Below are positions 57,701-64,000 of a DNA stretch of 64,000 nucleotides, in pieces (the first letter of the stretch is position 1; every line of letters starts with the position of its first letter). Under the pieces are notes generated by a model. That model searched no databases. It worked only from the letters and a program-made list of their open reading frames with translations, and was not told where the DNA came from. The position numbers were made by a program, and so were the translations under genes. Source of the stretch: Eremophila alpestris peregrina (taxonomy: Eukaryota > Chordata > Aves > Passeriformes > Alaudidae); contig WMCF01000016.1 of the NCBI GenBank assembly GCA_009792885.1, positions 11,116,200 through 11,180,199 of the forward strand, in the 5' to 3' direction.

Positions 57701-60340
57701 AAGTGAACTTTCTAGCTCAGAAAAGCTTCTGTGAAGAGCAGCAGAAAGTCCTTCAGCAGCTCCCACCTCTCTCTTGAAGGTCTGGCTATTTTTGAAGGAA
57801 GCAGGAAAATGGAGATGGTCCTCTCCATCAGCTTGGGATTCCCCCTGCCCACAAGTCTCAGGTCAGATGGCCACGAGTGTGGCTGAAAGGAAGAGGAGCT
57901 CTTGTGCCTGGATTCCCTGGTGGCACTGTCTATATCCCTGCCCAATGTTGGTTGTGATACTTTGGGAACCTGCTGGCTCCAGTTCCTCACACTTGATAAC
58001 CTTCCAAGCCTGGAAGAAATAGAAAGCAGCACCTGGAGTTCAGGGAGATCCCAAAGCCAGCCAAAAATGGTGCCAGCAAGGCCAGCCTTGGCCAGGGACC
58101 TGCTGGAGTGGCCCTGGTGGCAGAAGCCAGCATGGTGACAATTGCTGGAGGAATTAAGCAAGCCCCACCTGAGCCACATGGATGAGAGACTGAGTTCCCT
58201 GATGGCTCCATTCGGGCTGCCCTGCAGTAGCTCCTTCCTGTCCTCAGCAGGCACACTGGATCACACACCTGGCAAGGAGCATTACTTGGGCACATCATGA
58301 AGTCTGAGCAGGGAGATCAATTGAAAAGCTCCTTGGATGTATTTACAGTTTGTAAAACCCAACCATGGGAGAGAGGTTTTGAAGCCAGATCCCCTAGAGC
58401 CCTCAGAGCTGATGGGGAGGACAGCAGATGAACAGATGACCACCCTCCTGACCCAATGACCTTCATCCCTTCCCCCACCTCATGGACTGGAAGCTGCTCC
58501 CTTTAAATTTGGCAGAGGCAGACAGCTACAGCCCTAATTGGGCTTATTGCTGCCATCAGGTGTTGCTGCTCTGCCCCTCCCCTGGCTCCTGCAGATCCTA
58601 AGCTCCTGGTAGGTGTTGTGATTTTTCCTTTTTTCCTCATTTCTTCACAGTAGTAGTTTTGCAGGAATCCAGAAATGGCTCAGGTTTCTAGGTCACTCTG
58701 CTGATGTATGTTTGTTAAAAGGTTCCCTGATGTATGTGGTGCTGCAGGAGCAGCACTGGGGCAGAAGGGGCTCAGGGAGCAGTGTGGGAGGCATGTACCC
58801 CCAGGGACAGAGGCAGAAAGGAGCTGTGTGGGGAGGAGTGAGGCATCACTTCAGCACCGGCTGTTTTATTCTTGGCCTCAGGAACTGGGGCAGCTCTCCT
58901 TGGGGACTTTCTAGCTGGGGCTGCCTGCATTCATGCTATTTATAGCTGCCATCTCTGCAGATGTGGTTTCCATTAATAAGCAGTATCTGAAGCTGTCCAG
59001 TAGCTGTGTGGGCTGAGGTGTATGCTGACTGATCAGATCCCCTCAGGACAGAAAGACACAGGCATTATCAACCTCACAGGGATTAGTAACAGGCACCACA
59101 AGCTCCACTGTACCCTGAGTTGTGGGTCCAGCCAGGCAGAAGAGGTATCTGGGAGGGAAGGACACTGCTTTTCCTCTGCTGGGGTAATGGAAAGTTAAGG
59201 GTATCTTTGGGATCACCAGTTTGATCCCTCATCTTACCCTCTGGACCTGCCTGCTTTGGCTGGGTGCAACAGGCAGCCTCTGTCTGGCTCTAGATGCACC
59301 TGGTACTCCCCGAGTATGGTGTGTGTTCTGCCTTGATAGCTTAATGACAATTTATTTGATTTTAGCTATTTGCAGCTGGTCAAGCAGGGCTCCCCATAGC
59401 ACCTGCACAGGGAGCAGATAGGCAGGGATTTAGGCTTGCTCACTCTGCTGCCAGGTGAGGTTTGTGGGAAAGTGTTCTGCTGCTTGTGCATATCCAAGCA
59501 CAGGACTTGCAGGCAGCACTGAGCCATAAGGGTTATGTTTGCCTCAAGCCTCAGAGGGTGCCAGTGAAGGTACTGTGGCAAACCTTCCTTCCCCAGTGCA
59601 GCCACACTTGGCACTAATCTCCTCGTGACCCACTGCTCTCTGGGGCAGCCATGTGTTTTGCCTGGTCTGCAGGCAACCTCCAGACTCTCTGCAGAGTCTG
59701 CTTCCCACAGGAAGCTGCAGGTGCCCAGTGGTGAAGGCTGCACACCACTTACCACCCTGCCCTGCACAGGCACCCACCACCTGCAGTTCAGGGCAAACGG
59801 AGGGACACAGCCCCTTGGCCCTTATGGATTTTTCTATATGAGGATCTCTAACCACTTTGATCCAAACAACTGTGCCAGGCAGACAGTAGGGGAGTACCAT
59901 ATTGCTGTCCTTGCAGCCACGTCTGGGGTATTCAACAGTGAACTGAGGCAAAGATGCACAGGAAAAAAATCTTAGGAGACTGATACTATCAGGGGATTGC
60001 ATACACCCCCCAAGGTATGTAAGTGTGAGTAAGGACCTACATGGGCAGCACAAGGAATGCAGACTTGTGTCACACACAGCACACAGTAAGAGAATAGCAG
60101 GAGGGGTTCTGTTGTTTTTCTCTGTAAGGCTGTAGGTGCATGCACATCCTGGGGGAACAAGGGCTTGGCCTTCTCCCCTGTCTGGGTCAGGGCTTTGTGA
60201 GGTGCCAGAGCTCTGACCTCAGGGCACACAGCTGACAGGAGGCAAGAGTGGTCAGGGCTGAACTCTGTTCCACAGGGAACTGCACTGCCTGGCCATGGGC
60301 AGGATGGGGCCACCCAGCCTCTCCACCTCCCCCCAGCCCA
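51780..60340. other. Intergenic between candidate enhancer and RPN1, no gene recognised
   Basis: CpG-richer patch at about 52800-53030. An A19 run at 55938-55956. No exon of a third gene could be recognised; the open frames are short or without family signature. Confidence 0.55.
55925..55956 (+). repeat. AATAAA followed by A19: possible retrocopy tail
   Basis: AATAAA at 55925-55930, then TTTAAGC and 19 A. This is the layout of a polyadenylated mRNA end, but no parental gene is recognised upstream and no target duplication is evident. Simple A-rich repeat is the alternative. Confidence 0.3.
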
Positions 60341-60349
60341 GCACAACAC

Positions 60350-60766
60350 GTATACGCAAGGCAGTGACTGTTTTATTTCAAAGTAGAACAAAGGTATCTT
60401 TTATTCTTTCCAGAGCTGAGACATTCAGCTTTGCCATGAGTGTGTCTGTGCTCAGACTGGCTCCCTGCGTGCGTTCACTCAGAGCACATCTATATGGGGC
60501 AAACCAAAAGCAGGAGACTGTTTCATAACTTGGCTGAGTCTCACCTCTGGTAAAGAAATCCCAGCCAAACACGATGGCATGGTCCCTCGCACAGCACGTG
60601 CTGCTGAGCAGACAGGCTCTATAGAAAAAATCTAAAAACAAAATGTACTTTCAGACATTCCACATCAACTCCTTCCCCTAATTTTGCTGGGAGTGAGTTT
60701 TGGCTCCAAGTGTATCACTCTCATCTCCCTTCATACCTCTCCCCTCTGGCAGTTGCTAAAGCAGAG
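60350..60766 (-). other. RPN1: RPN1 3' UTR
   Basis: Follows the RPN1 stop codon. Minus-strand AATAAA signals at 60405-60400 and 60377-60372; the second predicts cleavage near 60350, giving a 3' UTR of about 0.4 kb. Confidence 0.65.
60372..60377 (-). terminator. Candidate RPN1 polyadenylation signal AATAAA
   Basis: Second of two AATAAA motifs downstream of the stop codon, 28 nt apart. Either or both may be used. Confidence 0.6.
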
Positions 60767-63999
<3,233 letters not shown>

Positions 64000-64000
64000 C

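Overview
The window is vertebrate, most likely avian, nuclear DNA. It carries two genes, both on the minus strand, with long non-coding flanks. The avian call rests on two things. The reconstructed GATA2 is 466 codons, the length I recall for chicken GATA2, and a CR1-type LINE 3' end lies at 44.5 kb. The order GATA2 - intergenic - RPN1 matches the human 3q21 arrangement, but the gap here is only about 40 kb from the distal GATA2 promoter to the end of RPN1. No bacterial, viral or CRISPR-like features are seen, and no third protein-coding gene can be supported.

Layout from left to right. 1-2310: sequence beyond the GATA2 3' end. 2310-4669: GATA2 3' UTR (inferred). 4670-13141: the five GATA2 coding exons (300, 126, 146, 600 and 229 nt in coordinate order), all with canonical splice sites and phases that join into one frame. 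13142-14150: 5' UTR, an inferred proximal non-coding first exon and its promoter. 12.7-20.7 kb: a broad GC-rich, CpG-island-like block ending in a candidate distal first exon (20438 to about 20788) with a TATA-like box and an octamer. 20.8-25 kb: a conserved-looking upstream region rich in GATA motifs. 25-60.3 kb: intergenic DNA without supportable genes, holding a CR1 fragment, a duplicated element of about 98 bp, and several candidate distal enhancers. 60350-63981: the last six coding exons of RPN1 (326 residues plus stop). The 5' part of RPN1 lies beyond the right edge.

GATA2 is a two-zinc-finger transcription factor of blood, endothelial and neural progenitors. RPN1 is ribophorin I, a housekeeping subunit of the oligosaccharyltransferase. 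They share no pathway. What links them in mammals is that GATA2 distal enhancers lie in the gap towards RPN1. The main interest here is therefore regulatory: a recognisable counterpart of the mammalian '+9.5' intron enhancer whose E-box half is altered, a perfect GATA palindrome upstream of the distal promoter, GATA clusters at spacings like the mammalian -1.8 and -3.9 kb sites, and two distal clusters of haematopoietic-type motifs. Motif calls were made by eye. There is also a probable assembly artefact at the single N (19867).
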